Positions 25,028 through 33,744 of a stretch of 43,254 nucleotides of DNA are shown here, in pieces. Below the pieces are notes generated by a model. The model saw nothing but the letters and a program-made list of their open reading frames with translations, was not told the DNA's origin and did not search any database. Where the stretch lies: contig CANFBW010000025.1 of NCBI GenBank assembly GCA_947444925.1, forward strand, positions 1 through 43,254. Reading direction: 5' to 3'. The stretch comes from Flavobacteriales bacterium. GTDB lineage: Bacteria > Bacteroidota > Bacteroidia > Flavobacteriales_C > GCA-002722245. The position numbers and the translations under genes were made by a program. Each line of letters begins with the position of its first letter. Position 1 is the stretch's first letter.

Positions 25028-25414
25028 TTAACTATTTGAAGCAGTCACATATTGCTGCAGCCAAACATTAGCTTCCTGTTCATTTGAAAAAGCCCTAACC
25101 GGACAATGACGTGTGTACAACCTGTACCACACATTCAACATTCGTTTTTGTAAGGTCGAAGACACCAATACCGCCAATGCTGAAGCACTTTCCAGATTGT
25201 TGGCATGAATGAGTCGAGAATAATAACGCAAGGTGATTTCGTCAACTTTTGTAACATTTACCAAAACAGGTGCTTTCTTGCCATTCAACATTTGTCGGAT
25301 CGTGTTGCTTTGTTCAATGATGTATGCCAATTTAAAACCTGACTTGGTTTTAAATACATTTTGCACCACACCAAAGGAATCTATATCAATCGAGCTCGTT
25401 GTTGTTTTGACCAC
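25028..25414 (-). CDS. Conserved-looking 128-residue protein, possible STAS/SpoIIAA-like fold
   Basis: I do not firmly recognise it. It has no signal or membrane segment. The order of elements (a strand GFKLAYIIEQ, a helix SNTIRQML, a strand APVLVNVTKV, a helix ITLRYYSRLIH, a strand ASALAVLVSS, then a helix KRMLNVWYRLY, and a final CPVRAFSNEQEANVWLQQY) resembles small SpoIIAA/STAS-like domains whose C terminus reads FxxxxEAxxWL. The similarity is structural intuition only. It precedes the secreted esterase by 3 bp and is likely co-transcribed. Its short upstream gap shows no standard -7 box. Confidence 0.7.
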   Translation of the reverse strand: MVKTTTSSIDIDSFGVVQNVFKTKSGFKLAYIIEQSNTIRQMLNGKKAPVLVNVTKVDEITLRYYSRLIHANNLESASALAVLVSSTLQKRMLNVWYRLYTRHCPVRAFSNEQEANVWLQQYVTASNS

Positions 25415-25488
25415 CTTATCTTGTTAAGAGTGGAAAATTAGCCATTAATTCAACTCTACAAAACACATTCAAACGCTACTTATCAACA

Positions 25489-26202
25489 TTATCGCGACAA
25501 TTTATCAGCATAACGCGCAACAGCTACTGCTGTATTTTCAGAAATCACCATTTTATTTTTTTCAATTTCCCAGCATTGATTAGCACAAGCCTGAATAAAT
25601 GACAAATTGTGAGAACTTACAAAAATGCATTTGTTTTGATCCCTGCTCAACGATTTTACAATACGCACCAATTCGGATTGATTTTCAATATCTAAAAATA
25701 CAGATGGTTCATCCAAAAGCAATATTTCAGCATTTTTCATCAATAACGCCGCCACCTCCACCTTCTTTTTTTGTCCTTCGCTTAAATGGTGGTAGGGCTT
25801 CTGCAAAAATTCTTCAAGATGCAACAAAGCAATCACGTCATCCATTTGTTGCAGCACCTTTACCTGCTGTACTGCTGTGCCAATAAGTAAATTCGGAGAA
25901 GAAAACGTCAATACTTCAAAAACGAGTAAGCGTTCTTCCAACGCTTTTCGTGCGGGCAGCCAAGCAAAAACGGGCTGTCTTTCTGCATAGGAGAACTGTG
26001 CCAAATCTTTCCCTCGAAAATTCAAAGTACCGTCCATCAATGGAATCGCTCCCATTAAGGTTTTAAAAAAAGTCGTTTTTCCACTGCCATTCAAACCCAA
26101 TAAGCCAACCACCGTGCCTGGTGCAATGCTAAAATCAAAAGGTTCTACCAATGTATGATCCCCATGTCCAAAGACTATATTTTTCCCTAACAACAATGTC
26201 AT
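25489..26202 (-). CDS. ABC transporter ATP-binding protein (FecE/BtuD type)
   Basis: A 237-residue ATPase subunit of a type II importer for iron-siderophore, heme or cobalamin. Walker A GLNGSGKT covers residues 36-43, the signature reads LSEGQKKKV, and Walker B is ILLLDEPSVFLD; the H-loop is seen in VSSHNLSF. The signature has Glu in place of the second Gly of LSGGQ, which is tolerated in this family. It overlaps the permease gene by 4 bp. The three genes 28236 to 25489 form a compact FecB-C-E like unit. Substrate is unknown; no TonB-dependent receptor or biosynthesis gene is adjacent to help. Confidence 0.92.
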   Translation of the reverse strand: MTLLLGKNIVFGHGDHTLVEPFDFSIAPGTVVGLLGLNGSGKTTFFKTLMGAIPLMDGTLNFRGKDLAQFSYAERQPVFAWLPARKALEERLLVFEVLTFSSPNLLIGTAVQQVKVLQQMDDVIALLHLEEFLQKPYHHLSEGQKKKVEVAALLMKNAEILLLDEPSVFLDIENQSELVRIVKSLSRDQNKCIFVSSHNLSFIQACANQCWEIEKNKMVISENTAVAVARYADKLSR

Positions 26203-27248
26203 ATGGAAGATTGTCGGGATTTAAAAATCATAAAAACAATGATAGGAATGCCAAAAAGGGCGGTAACAGCGTTGACTGGTAAAGAATGATTGGTCCATGG
26301 CATGGTGGATAGTAAATCACACATTAAAGCAACGGCAGCCCCCAGCATAATGGAGCCTGGAAGTAAATATTTATGATCAGAAATGCGCAAAACAAAACGC
26401 AGTAAATTGGGAATTGCAATACCGATAAAAGCAATCGGGCCGCAAAAGGCGGTGACAAAAGCAGTAATTACGCCACCTAACAGCAACAAAAGCAAAACCA
26501 ATTTCCGCTTCTTTTGCTCATTCACCTCATCCAACTCCCCTATCAAATATAAATTCATCAAATGGCGATGGCGATGCACAATGATATATGAGATAAGTAA
26601 CAACGCCGAAAGCAAAGCAATTTCACCGTAACCCATGCGCGAAAAACTGCCCATCCCCCATAGTGTAAATTCTTTAAGTGCATCGTTGTCACTCATGAAA
26701 ATCAAAATATCTACCACCGCACCTGCCAAATAACTGATCAACATACCAACGATCAACACCGACGCGTGATCCTTAAACCTACCTGCAATTGAGAACAAAA
26801 GAAACAGCACGGCCAACGAAAAAACTATTGCCGCTGCTACTTTAGGAACTTCATCGGAAATGAAAAAAGAATTAAACCCGGCCATCGTCACCAAGGCAAC
26901 GCCTAAACTGGCGCCCGATGAAATACCGAGCACTGATGGACCAACCAATGGATTTCGAAAAACAGTTTGAAGCAGCAAGCCAGCAAACGACAGCGTGGCG
27001 CCAATTAACACAGCCGTTAGCAATCGCGGAATACGAATTTCACGCAAAACGAAAAGTGCATAATCACTTTTTGGAAACAACACTTCAATAAACGAAACGC
27101 CAGCGCTGCCTAAGCTCAGCTCAAGCAGTGAAAAAACCAATACGATGAAGAGCAGCAAAAGCATCCAAAATCGGAACCTCCTTTTTTCCTTCGCCAATAT
27201 GTTAGCAATGCTACTCAATTTCAATTTTTCTGTAAAAATGAATTCCAT
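26199..27248 (-). CDS. FecCD-family ABC transporter permease
   Basis: A 349-residue integral membrane subunit with about ten hydrophobic segments, of the FecCD/BtuC family. Typical family segments are REIRIPRLLTAVLIGATLSFAG near residue 70, LLLQTVFRNPLVGPSVLGISSGASLG near 90-115, and FCGPIAFIGIAIPNLLRFVL near 265. The long N-terminal stretch before the first helix is slightly unusual. The start at 27248 overlaps the binding-protein gene by 38 bp; the next Met would cut into the first helix, so I keep it. It functions with the ATPase at 25489 and the binding protein at 27211. Confidence 0.93.
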   Translation of the reverse strand: MEFIFTEKLKLSSIANILAKEKRRFRFWMLLLLFIVLVFSLLELSLGSAGVSFIEVLFPKSDYALFVLREIRIPRLLTAVLIGATLSFAGLLLQTVFRNPLVGPSVLGISSGASLGVALVTMAGFNSFFISDEVPKVAAAIVFSLAVLFLLFSIAGRFKDHASVLIVGMLISYLAGAVVDILIFMSDNDALKEFTLWGMGSFSRMGYGEIALLSALLLISYIIVHRHRHLMNLYLIGELDEVNEQKKRKLVLLLLLLGGVITAFVTAFCGPIAFIGIAIPNLLRFVLRISDHKYLLPGSIMLGAAVALMCDLLSTMPWTNHSLPVNAVTALFGIPIIVFMIFKSRQSSI

Positions 27249-28236
27249 TTTCTCCTTGAATCATGCGACTCAAATCTAACAACTCCTGATCGGGGTGCAA
27301 TAAAGCTTCTTCAAAATAGGCACTTTTGTTCACATCGCAATACATCACTGCCTTCAAACAGGTAGGGAAAAGCGAAAACTGCTGTTGTATTTCAAGTTTT
27401 GTTAATTTACATGGCTTCCAATCCATCGGCGTGAGTTTGCGCCAATACGTCGCCTCTCTAAAAAGTGAAGCGAAAGCTTCCTTACTCATTTGAATAGTGG
27501 CGCGCCCCTCATTTTTCACGAGGTATTCAGCCCCGGCGTCATTAAGGATACGGGCAATGTAAGATTGTGAGCCAGGCACCGACCAAAACCCGTCGTAAAA
27601 ATCGCCTACAATCACTTTTACGCCCTTCTTTCGAACACCTTTTTTCACTGCCAGATAGCGCGCCTCAATACTTTTAAAAATTGAATCGGCCATGGCATAA
27701 CGTCCCGTGAGAACACCAAAAACCTTGATCCATTCTGCTTTTCCCAAAGGATGTTCTTCTAAATATTCATTGATAGAAAAAATACGAATCCCCAGTTCCT
27801 TTGCATTTTTTTGGGACAACGAAAAATGTTGGTAGCCCAACAAAATACTGCTCTTATGCTTCAACAAAGCCTCCCAATCGGGGGCAGATGCTGTTTTAAA
27901 GTTGATCAATTGTCCGCTACTCAGTTTTGCATTCAACAAACTATCGCTAAAAATATTGGGATCCACCAGCCCTACCATCTGCTTGCTAGCAGCCAAGGCT
28001 TTTAAAAAAGTGGCTTGCGTGGTACTTGACACAATGAAGGTATTACGCGCATCTTTTTTGGCGAAAGAAATTTTAACTTCCCCCAACTCCAAATCAAAAG
28101 AATCAGCACGCTCGTACAAATGAAATCCCACTGCATACTTCGCCAACGAGGCCGATTTCACTTCTTTTTTTTGCTGCGGATGAGCACAGGAAAAAAATAA
28201 AAAAAGTAAAAATCCAAATTGCAAAAACATCTTCAT
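27211..28236 (-). CDS. Periplasmic binding lipoprotein of a FecBCD-type importer
   Basis: A 341-residue lipoprotein with signal MKMFLQFGFLLFLFFSC (Cys17). The fold of type III periplasmic binding proteins is seen in two lobes joined by a long helix (about 165-200). Segments AKKDARNTFIVSSTTQATFLKAL, LLGYQHFSLSQKNAKELGIRIF and the C-terminal MYCDVNKSAYFEEALLHPDQELLDL match heme, cobalamin or siderophore binding proteins. The second lobe contains VIVGDFYDGFWSVPGSQSYIARIL, where family members read a similar GxxSYxxxLL pattern. It starts the three-gene importer unit; the msr gene lies divergently 90 bp away. Confidence 0.88.
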   Translation of the reverse strand: MKMFLQFGFLLFLFFSCAHPQQKKEVKSASLAKYAVGFHLYERADSFDLELGEVKISFAKKDARNTFIVSSTTQATFLKALAASKQMVGLVDPNIFSDSLLNAKLSSGQLINFKTASAPDWEALLKHKSSILLGYQHFSLSQKNAKELGIRIFSINEYLEEHPLGKAEWIKVFGVLTGRYAMADSIFKSIEARYLAVKKGVRKKGVKVIVGDFYDGFWSVPGSQSYIARILNDAGAEYLVKNEGRATIQMSKEAFASLFREATYWRKLTPMDWKPCKLTKLEIQQQFSLFPTCLKAVMYCDVNKSAYFEEALLHPDQELLDLSRMIQGENGIHFYRKIEIE

Positions 28237-28326
28237 GTGGTGAATTTAAGGGAAGTTCTGTCAGGAACTAAAAATAGTCACGTCAAATTCACAAAGAATT
28301 GAAAATTTAAACCTAACATTATCCTT

Positions 28327-29274
28327 ATGAACAGAAAAAAAATATCCATTGTTCTTTCCTTAATCACCTTGCTCATCTTTCAAAGTTGTGCACAAAAACA
28401 AAATTCTATGACAAGCGATGACCACACCTATAATGCACTCAACAAAGAAGAAGAACGCGTAATTGTAAACAAAGGTACCGAGGCGCCTTTCACTGGAAAA
28501 TACTATTTGGCAAAAGACTCAGGACTTTATTTGTGCAAACGTTGCGACACTCCTTTGTACAGCTCTAGCGATAAGTTCAATAGTGGATGTGGATGGCCTA
28601 GCTTTGACGACGCCATAAAGGGAGCCGTGAAAGAAACGCCCGACCTCGACGGGCACCGCGTTGAAATCACTTGCAACAAATGCGGCGCTCATCTCGGACA
28701 CGTGTTCAAAGGCGAAGGCTTTACCGACAAAAACACCCGTCACTGTGTCAATTCTATTTCATTGAATTTTGCGCCCGAAGTTGAAAACGCAAAAACCGAT
28801 ACCGCAATTTTTGCAGCCGGCTGTTTTTGGGGTGTTGAGTACCACATGCAAAAAGAAGTGGGCGTCATCACTGCTGAATCAGGCTACATCGGCGGACACG
28901 TTAAAAACCCAAGCTACAAGGAGGTGTGCACTGGTCGAACAGGACATGCAGAAGCGGTGCGCGTTATTTTTGATCCCAACAAAACATCTTACAAAAAATT
29001 AGCGATGTTGTTTTTTGAAACACACGACCCTACTCAGGTGGATGGCCAAGGCCCCGACCTCGGCAACCAGTACCGTTCTGAAATATTTTATTTGAATGAC
29101 GCGCAAAAAAACACAGCACTTGAACTCATTCAAATACTTAAGCTAAAAGGCTACGACGTAGCTACTAAAGTCACTGCAACGAGTACATTTTATGTTGCAG
29201 AAGAATACCACCAAGACTACTACGAAAGCAATGGTCACATGCCCTACTGCCATCGTTACACCAAACGATTTTAA
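28327..29274 (+). CDS. msrBA: Bifunctional methionine sulfoxide reductase MsrB-MsrA, lipoprotein
   Basis: A 315-residue envelope enzyme that repairs oxidised methionine. The signal ends in the lipobox FQSC (Cys21). The MsrB domain covers about 36-150: zinc cysteines Cys70 and Cys73 (CKRC), Cys116 and Cys119 (CNKC), catalytic Cys140 in RHCVNSISLNF. The MsrA domain covers about 158-315 with catalytic Cys166 in GCFWGVE, YxGG in GYIGG and the acidic pocket further on. In this order both stereoisomers (R by MsrB, S by MsrA) are covered by one chain. Being a lipoprotein, it protects periplasmic or outer-membrane proteins; the electron donor would have to be another envelope thiol system. Confidence 0.97.
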   Translation: MNRKKISIVLSLITLLIFQSCAQKQNSMTSDDHTYNALNKEEERVIVNKGTEAPFTGKYYLAKDSGLYLCKRCDTPLYSSSDKFNSGCGWPSFDDAIKGAVKETPDLDGHRVEITCNKCGAHLGHVFKGEGFTDKNTRHCVNSISLNFAPEVENAKTDTAIFAAGCFWGVEYHMQKEVGVITAESGYIGGHVKNPSYKEVCTGRTGHAEAVRVIFDPNKTSYKKLAMLFFETHDPTQVDGQGPDLGNQYRSEIFYLNDAQKNTALELIQILKLKGYDVATKVTATSTFYVAEEYHQDYYESNGHMPYCHRYTKRF

Positions 29275-29283
29275 AAAACCAAA

Positions 29284-29316
29284 CCGCCCTTCAGCACAAT
29301 GAAGGGCGTTGTTTTT
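29284..29316 (+). terminator. Rho-independent terminator after msrBA
   Basis: CGCCCTTCA pairs with TGAAGGGCG around a 6-nt loop and is followed by TTGTTTTTTG. It starts 10 bp after the msrBA stop. Confidence 0.88.
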
Positions 29317-29363
29317 TGCATACAATTCGTTTACCTTTCGGGCACTACTAACAATTCAGTGCA

Positions 29364-30551
29364 ATGACAAACAACAGAATAATCGCCATAGATTTCCTGC
29401 GTGGATTTACAATAATGATGATGATTTTGGTAAACAACCCAGGATCATGGAACCATTTATTCACCCCGCTATCTCACTCCCATTGGAACGGATGTACTCC
29501 TACCGATCTTATTTATCCTTTCTTTATTTTCATTGTAGGCGCATCCATCGCCTTTGCCATGCAAAGCAAAAAATCGGTCCCACAGGAACACCAAAGCTTG
29601 ATTCTCAAAATCATTAAGCGGGGTGCCATCATCATCGCTCTTGGCATTCTAAAAGACAATTTCCCGTACTTCACACTTGACCAAGGCAGCTTTCACGCTT
29701 GGCTACCCGACCAATGGCGCTTACCTGGCGTATTACAGCGCATAGGTCTCGTATTTATTTTCACCGGAATTCTCTTTGTGAAAACAAAAATAAAAACGCA
29801 AATCATTGTACTCGTAACCCTTCTTTTGGGCTATTGGTGGTTGATCAATATAGAAATACCTTCTGCCTACATAAAAAATTTAAACCTACCAGGCGCTCAC
29901 AATTTCTCGGCCTGGTTCGATGTTCAATTATTGAGTGCAGACCACTTGTGGAAATATTCGAGAACAGAGGGCTGGGATCCTGAAAGCCTATTAGGAACTC
30001 TTCCTGCTATTGGCACTTGTTTGCTGGGACTGATCGCTGGACAAATCATTCGCGGCGAAAAAACTTTGCTTAACAAAATAAAAACACTCGCCTACACCGG
30101 TCTAGCGCTAACGGTTTTGGGCCTTTTATGGAATCATGTATTCCCCATCAACAAAAGCTTGTGGACCAGCTCCTATGTACTGTTCAGTGGAGGCATCGCA
30201 CTTATGTTCACTGCACTTTGTTTGTGGTTCATGGATTACAAATCCTATCAGCGCGGCACCGGCACCTTTCTGTATTTTGGATCCAATGCCATCGTCGCTT
30301 ACCTGGGCTCCGAAATATTGAGCACAATCGCACATCTTGTGCCTTGGAATGCAAGTCAATCACTATCTGAAGCAATGGCAAACGCTTTGCTGTCGCTATT
30401 CAGCAGCGCATCCTACGCCAGCATTGACAGTAATCATCCCGATTACTTTTACGCACAACTGGCTTCTCATCTGTACGCGCTGCTGTGGCTGATCCCCTTC
30501 TATTTTGTGTTGCGCTACCTGTATCAAAAAAAGATATTCATCAAAGTATGA
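29364..30551 (+). CDS. HGSNAT-like membrane acyltransferase (DUF5009-type)
   Basis: A 395-residue integral membrane protein with about ten transmembrane helices. The N terminus RIIAIDFLRGFTIMMMILVNN is the hallmark of the family, which includes human heparan-alpha-glucosaminide N-acetyltransferase. It has the conserved HSHWNG motif (His40-Trp41-Asn42-Gly43) and TDLIYPFFIFIVGASIAFAM, then WRLPGVLQRIGLVF near residue 116. Family members move an acetyl group from cytosolic acetyl-CoA to an amino sugar outside the membrane. It points toward the NagB-PIG-L gene and shares a bidirectional terminator with it, so an amino-sugar substrate is plausible here. No enzymatic proof exists for the bacterial homologues known to me. 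Confidence 0.9.
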   Translation: MTNNRIIAIDFLRGFTIMMMILVNNPGSWNHLFTPLSHSHWNGCTPTDLIYPFFIFIVGASIAFAMQSKKSVPQEHQSLILKIIKRGAIIIALGILKDNFPYFTLDQGSFHAWLPDQWRLPGVLQRIGLVFIFTGILFVKTKIKTQIIVLVTLLLGYWWLINIEIPSAYIKNLNLPGAHNFSAWFDVQLLSADHLWKYSRTEGWDPESLLGTLPAIGTCLLGLIAGQIIRGEKTLLNKIKTLAYTGLALTVLGLLWNHVFPINKSLWTSSYVLFSGGIALMFTALCLWFMDYKSYQRGTGTFLYFGSNAIVAYLGSEILSTIAHLVPWNASQSLSEAMANALLSLFSSASYASIDSNHPDYFYAQLASHLYALLWLIPFYFVLRYLYQKKIFIKV

Positions 30552-30574
30552 TGCCTTGATCTTTGTGTCAAAAA

Positions 30575-30605
30575 AAAAAGCCCTTGTTGTCAAGGGCTTT
30601 TTTTT
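30575..30605. terminator. Bidirectional terminator between convergent genes
   Basis: AGCCCTTG pairs with CAAGGGCT around TTGT, flanked by A-runs on the left and T-runs on the right. It serves the acyltransferase gene (+) and the nagB fusion gene (-). Confidence 0.9.
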
Positions 30606-30623
30606 GTGCTAAATAAAAATGTA

Positions 30624-32525
30624 TTACAATACTTCTCCTGCTTGAAAATTCCATCTTCTGAATGCTTCCATGGCTTCGTATTCAGGTAAGCCAAGCGTAT
30701 CATAAAGTTGCGCAGTATCTTCATTACGCTCTTTAGCACGTTGCCAAAATTCGCGACTGTCGTTACCCGGAAACACTGGTACATCTTTTTGCGACTGGTG
30801 TTTGAAGATCGCCATTTTTTTACGCGTTACTTCATTTGGACTCAATGGCACTGCCATGTGAATTTCGTGGATTGGCCATTCATGCCATGCACCGCGGTAC
30901 ATCCATACATAACAATCCTGCATGAATTTTTCGCCTTTCAAACGATTTACAGCCTCAACAATAATATCTAAACAAACCTTGTGCGTGCCATGTGGATCCG
31001 CCAAGTCACCTGCCAAATAGATTTGATGTGGTTGAATTTTTCGAATCAAATCCATCGTGATTTTGATGTCGTCTTCTCCAAATAAATTCTTTTTCACTTT
31101 ACCTGTTTCATAGAAAGGCAAACTCATGAAATGTGCATTTTCATCAGGCACACCGCAATATCTGCATCCCGCTTTGGCTTCCATTCTTCTGATAGCACCT
31201 TTCATTGCGCGAACGTAGGCCGCATCGTCTGCACCAATTTCTTTTTGATTGAACAACGTTCTAACGCGATTGTAAAAATCTTCTGCTTTGTCTTTTGGCA
31301 AACCAATAATTTCAGCAGCTTCGCGCATAAAATCAGCGTAGCAAATTACGTCGTCATCGTGAACGGCGATGTTTCCCGAAACCTGATAAGCAACGTGCAC
31401 GTCGTGGCCTTGATCTACCAAGCGAATAAAAGTACCGCCCATTGAAATAACGTCGTCATCAGGGTGTGGACTAAATATGATGGCGCGTTTGAATTGCGGA
31501 CTCGGTCTCTCAGGACGATTTTGTCCTTCAGTCCCAGGCTTACCGCCTGGCCATCCAGTGATGGTGTATTTAATGCGCTCAAAAGCTTTAATGTTGATTT
31601 CGTATGCAGATCCGGCCTTTGAAACCAAATCCCCCATGCTGTACTTGTTATAATCCTCATCGGTCAATTTCAAAATTGGTTTTTTGAGGTGCAAAGCCAG
31701 CCACATTACAGCGTTGTACGTCAACTCCTCCGTCCAATCGCAAGCGCCCACCAACCAAGGTGTTTTGTGTCGCGCCAATTCCTCAGAAGCTGCTTTATCA
31801 ATAACAAATGTAGTATCGGGATGATTTTGCAAATAAGTAGCAGGAACTTGGTGCGAAACATCTCCTTCCACCGTTCTTGCAAGGATTGACGCTTTGCCAA
31901 TACCCCACGCCATGAGGTAAACTGTTTTTGATTTAAAAATACTACCAACACCCATCGTAATGGCTGTACGCGGTACATTTTCTTCACTAAAGAAATCAGA
32001 TGCCGCATCTCTACGGGTAATTCTATCTAAGGTAACAATTCTTGTTTTTGATTGCACTGCTGAACCTGGTTCGTTAAAACCAATGTGACCCGTGCGACCA
32101 ATACCCAACAATTGAATGTCGATACCGCCGGAAGCAACAATGTCTTCTTCGTATTTCTGACAAAAATTTTCTACATCCTTAATATCAATAGCGCCATCAG
32201 GAATATGTACATTTTCTTTTTTGATGTCGATGTGGTTGAATAAATTCTCGTGCATAAAGCGATGGTAGCTTTGTATCGCCGCTGGTTGCATTGGAAAATA
32301 TTCATCGAGATTAAAAGTCACCACATTGGCAAAACTCAATCCGTCCTCTTTGTGCATGCGAATGAGTTCCTCATATAACTTCAAAGGAGATGATCCCGTT
32401 GCCAAGCCCAAAACTGTTTTTTCGTTTTTTTTGTTTCTTGATTCAATCAGCGTACGAATTTTATCGGCAACAAATTTTGATCCCGATACATCGTCATTGT
32501 AAACAAGCGTTTTAATCTTTTCCAC
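30624..32525 (-). CDS. nagB: Glucosamine-6-phosphate deaminase fused to PIG-L-type deacetylase-like domain
   Basis: A 633-residue cytoplasmic fusion. Residues 1 to about 280 are a NagB domain (glucosamine-6-phosphate to fructose-6-phosphate and ammonia): LGLATGSSPLKLYEEL near 39, TFNLDEYFP near 70 with the catalytic Asp of NLDEY (Asp74), and LGIGRTGHIGFNEPGS at 140-155 with His147. Where classic NagB has Asp-Gly-His, this protein has Thr-Gly-His. From about 347 on lies a PIG-L/LmbE-type domain starting FSPHPDDDVISMGGTFIRL (zinc ligands in HPDD) with a later ADPHGTHK motif. Long NagB proteins of this layout are known in Bacteroidota. The second domain may deacetylate GlcNAc-6-phosphate, making the protein a NagA-NagB bifunctional enzyme; this is inference. 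Confidence 0.93.
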   Translation of the reverse strand: MEKIKTLVYNDDVSGSKFVADKIRTLIESRNKKNEKTVLGLATGSSPLKLYEELIRMHKEDGLSFANVVTFNLDEYFPMQPAAIQSYHRFMHENLFNHIDIKKENVHIPDGAIDIKDVENFCQKYEEDIVASGGIDIQLLGIGRTGHIGFNEPGSAVQSKTRIVTLDRITRRDAASDFFSEENVPRTAITMGVGSIFKSKTVYLMAWGIGKASILARTVEGDVSHQVPATYLQNHPDTTFVIDKAASEELARHKTPWLVGACDWTEELTYNAVMWLALHLKKPILKLTDEDYNKYSMGDLVSKAGSAYEINIKAFERIKYTITGWPGGKPGTEGQNRPERPSPQFKRAIIFSPHPDDDVISMGGTFIRLVDQGHDVHVAYQVSGNIAVHDDDVICYADFMREAAEIIGLPKDKAEDFYNRVRTLFNQKEIGADDAAYVRAMKGAIRRMEAKAGCRYCGVPDENAHFMSLPFYETGKVKKNLFGEDDIKITMDLIRKIQPHQIYLAGDLADPHGTHKVCLDIIVEAVNRLKGEKFMQDCYVWMYRGAWHEWPIHEIHMAVPLSPNEVTRKKMAIFKHQSQKDVPVFPGNDSREFWQRAKERNEDTAQLYDTLGLPEYEAMEAFRRWNFQAGEVL

Positions 32526-32549
32526 AGAAGTAGTTTTTTAGTGTAGTCA

Positions 32550-32557
32550 CAAATATA
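32550..32557 (-). promoter_or_regulatory. Putative -7 box (TATATTTG) of the nagB fusion gene
   Basis: A perfect TAnnTTTG match on the minus strand, 25 bp before the start codon. Together with the terminator at 32641-32676 it separates nagB from the chitinase operon. Confidence 0.55.
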
Positions 32558-32640
32558 TAAGAATATTTAATCAGCGAAAGAACGAAAGCATACTTTTTCA
32601 TCAACAAAAATCAATGCTTTCAAACAGCATTCTTTCTTTT

Positions 32641-32676
32641 AAAAAAAATGAGGATCCAAAAGCGAATCCTCATTTT
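32641..32676 (-). terminator. Rho-independent terminator of the chitinase operon
   Basis: On the minus strand AAAATGAGGAT pairs with ATCCTCATTTT around a 10-nt loop and is followed by eight T. It lies 20 bp after the stop of the last operon gene. Confidence 0.85.
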
Positions 32677-32695
32677 GTTTTGGTGTACTATTTTT

Positions 32696-33739
32696 CTAAT
32701 AATTACGTTTCACAATTTCCTTATATGGAGCGTCAACAGTAAGTATCACGAAGTCCAACAATAATTTTGATTTACTATTTTGTTCCGGACCAGCACCCAA
32801 GCCCATTCCCAAAGAACCAATACCTGCCGTGGTGGTGAAAGGATGCAGGTTCACGAATTCTGAAAATTTAATTGACACCATTCTCCATCCATCCCAATCG
32901 ACACTAATGTTGTTGTTTTTAGATTCCATCACTGAACCTGATTCCAAATTCACCATCTGACCTTCCAATGAAAGCTGCAATTGCGTATTCGGATGTGTAG
33001 AGTTGTACCCTCTGATGTACATATTCAGATAAATACGACTTGGATCGGTGACACCTGCACTCTTAAGTATGTTCAATTGTGCAATAATGCCTGAAGAGAA
33101 ACCTCCGTAGTACCATAGCTTGGCTACCGGACTGGCCGTAGAGTCAATAACAGCGCCGTAGTAAAGCATTGCTTTTCCACCTTGTGCCGAAGTGTCTTTC
33201 ACCACACTTGCAGTGCGCACAACTTGTTTAACAAGGTCATTGCCCCATCCACCCAAGATACTGTAGGTGCTGGGAGAATCGAAATCAATAATCATGGTGC
33301 CAAAATCAATATTCTTCATTGCAGGCTTCTTGGAATAGGTATAATGCAAGGTAGTGCTGCCTAAACCGCAGCCTAACTCAAGCACAACAGTGCAAGGCTC
33401 TGCTTGAAAGAAATGTTCACTGGACGAATTCCCATAGAAGTCAACATTCAGTGAATCTGTTTTCGCACTGAACGTTTTAACTGCTTGCGAATGATCGCCT
33501 TTGATAGTCAATATCCAATCCACAGGCTCGCTGAAAGCCGCAATTATATTCAGCTTTCCAACAGACGGATCAACCGTAGTGCTGCTAATTGCGAAAGGCG
33601 TTGTGAATTTAAATGCCGAGGTAGGACAAACAGTTTCACCCAAACTTTCTTTCTTGTGACAGCCCGCCGCCATCAAGGCAGCGCACAAAAAGAGTGCAAA
33701 GTGAGCAAAAGAGATTTTATGTTTTGAAGTCATAAACAT
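32696..33739 (-). CDS. Outer-surface lipoprotein with Ig-like and CBM-like domains (paralogue of the next gene)
   Basis: A 347-residue lipoprotein, lipobox MAAGC with Cys27. Residues about 45-130 look like an Ig-like beta-sandwich (AAFSEPVDWILTIKGDHSQA). The rest resembles a jelly-roll carbohydrate-binding domain: it opens with MIIDFDSPS near 155, has IYLNMYIRG near 240 and ends with VDWDGWRMVSIKFSEF and LLDFVIL. The WxGWxxVxxPFSxF-type motif is common in CBM11-like and CIA30-like modules. It is a clear paralogue of the lipoprotein upstream in the operon (33745-34872). As last gene of a chitinase operon it may bind chitin or its oligomers at the cell surface; no direct evidence. It is not a SusD homologue. 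Confidence 0.8.
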   Translation of the reverse strand: MFMTSKHKISFAHFALFLCAALMAAGCHKKESLGETVCPTSAFKFTTPFAISSTTVDPSVGKLNIIAAFSEPVDWILTIKGDHSQAVKTFSAKTDSLNVDFYGNSSSEHFFQAEPCTVVLELGCGLGSTTLHYTYSKKPAMKNIDFGTMIIDFDSPSTYSILGGWGNDLVKQVVRTASVVKDTSAQGGKAMLYYGAVIDSTASPVAKLWYYGGFSSGIIAQLNILKSAGVTDPSRIYLNMYIRGYNSTHPNTQLQLSLEGQMVNLESGSVMESKNNNISVDWDGWRMVSIKFSEFVNLHPFTTTAGIGSLGMGLGAGPEQNSKSKLLLDFVILTVDAPYKEIVKRNY

Positions 33740-33744
33740 GAATT

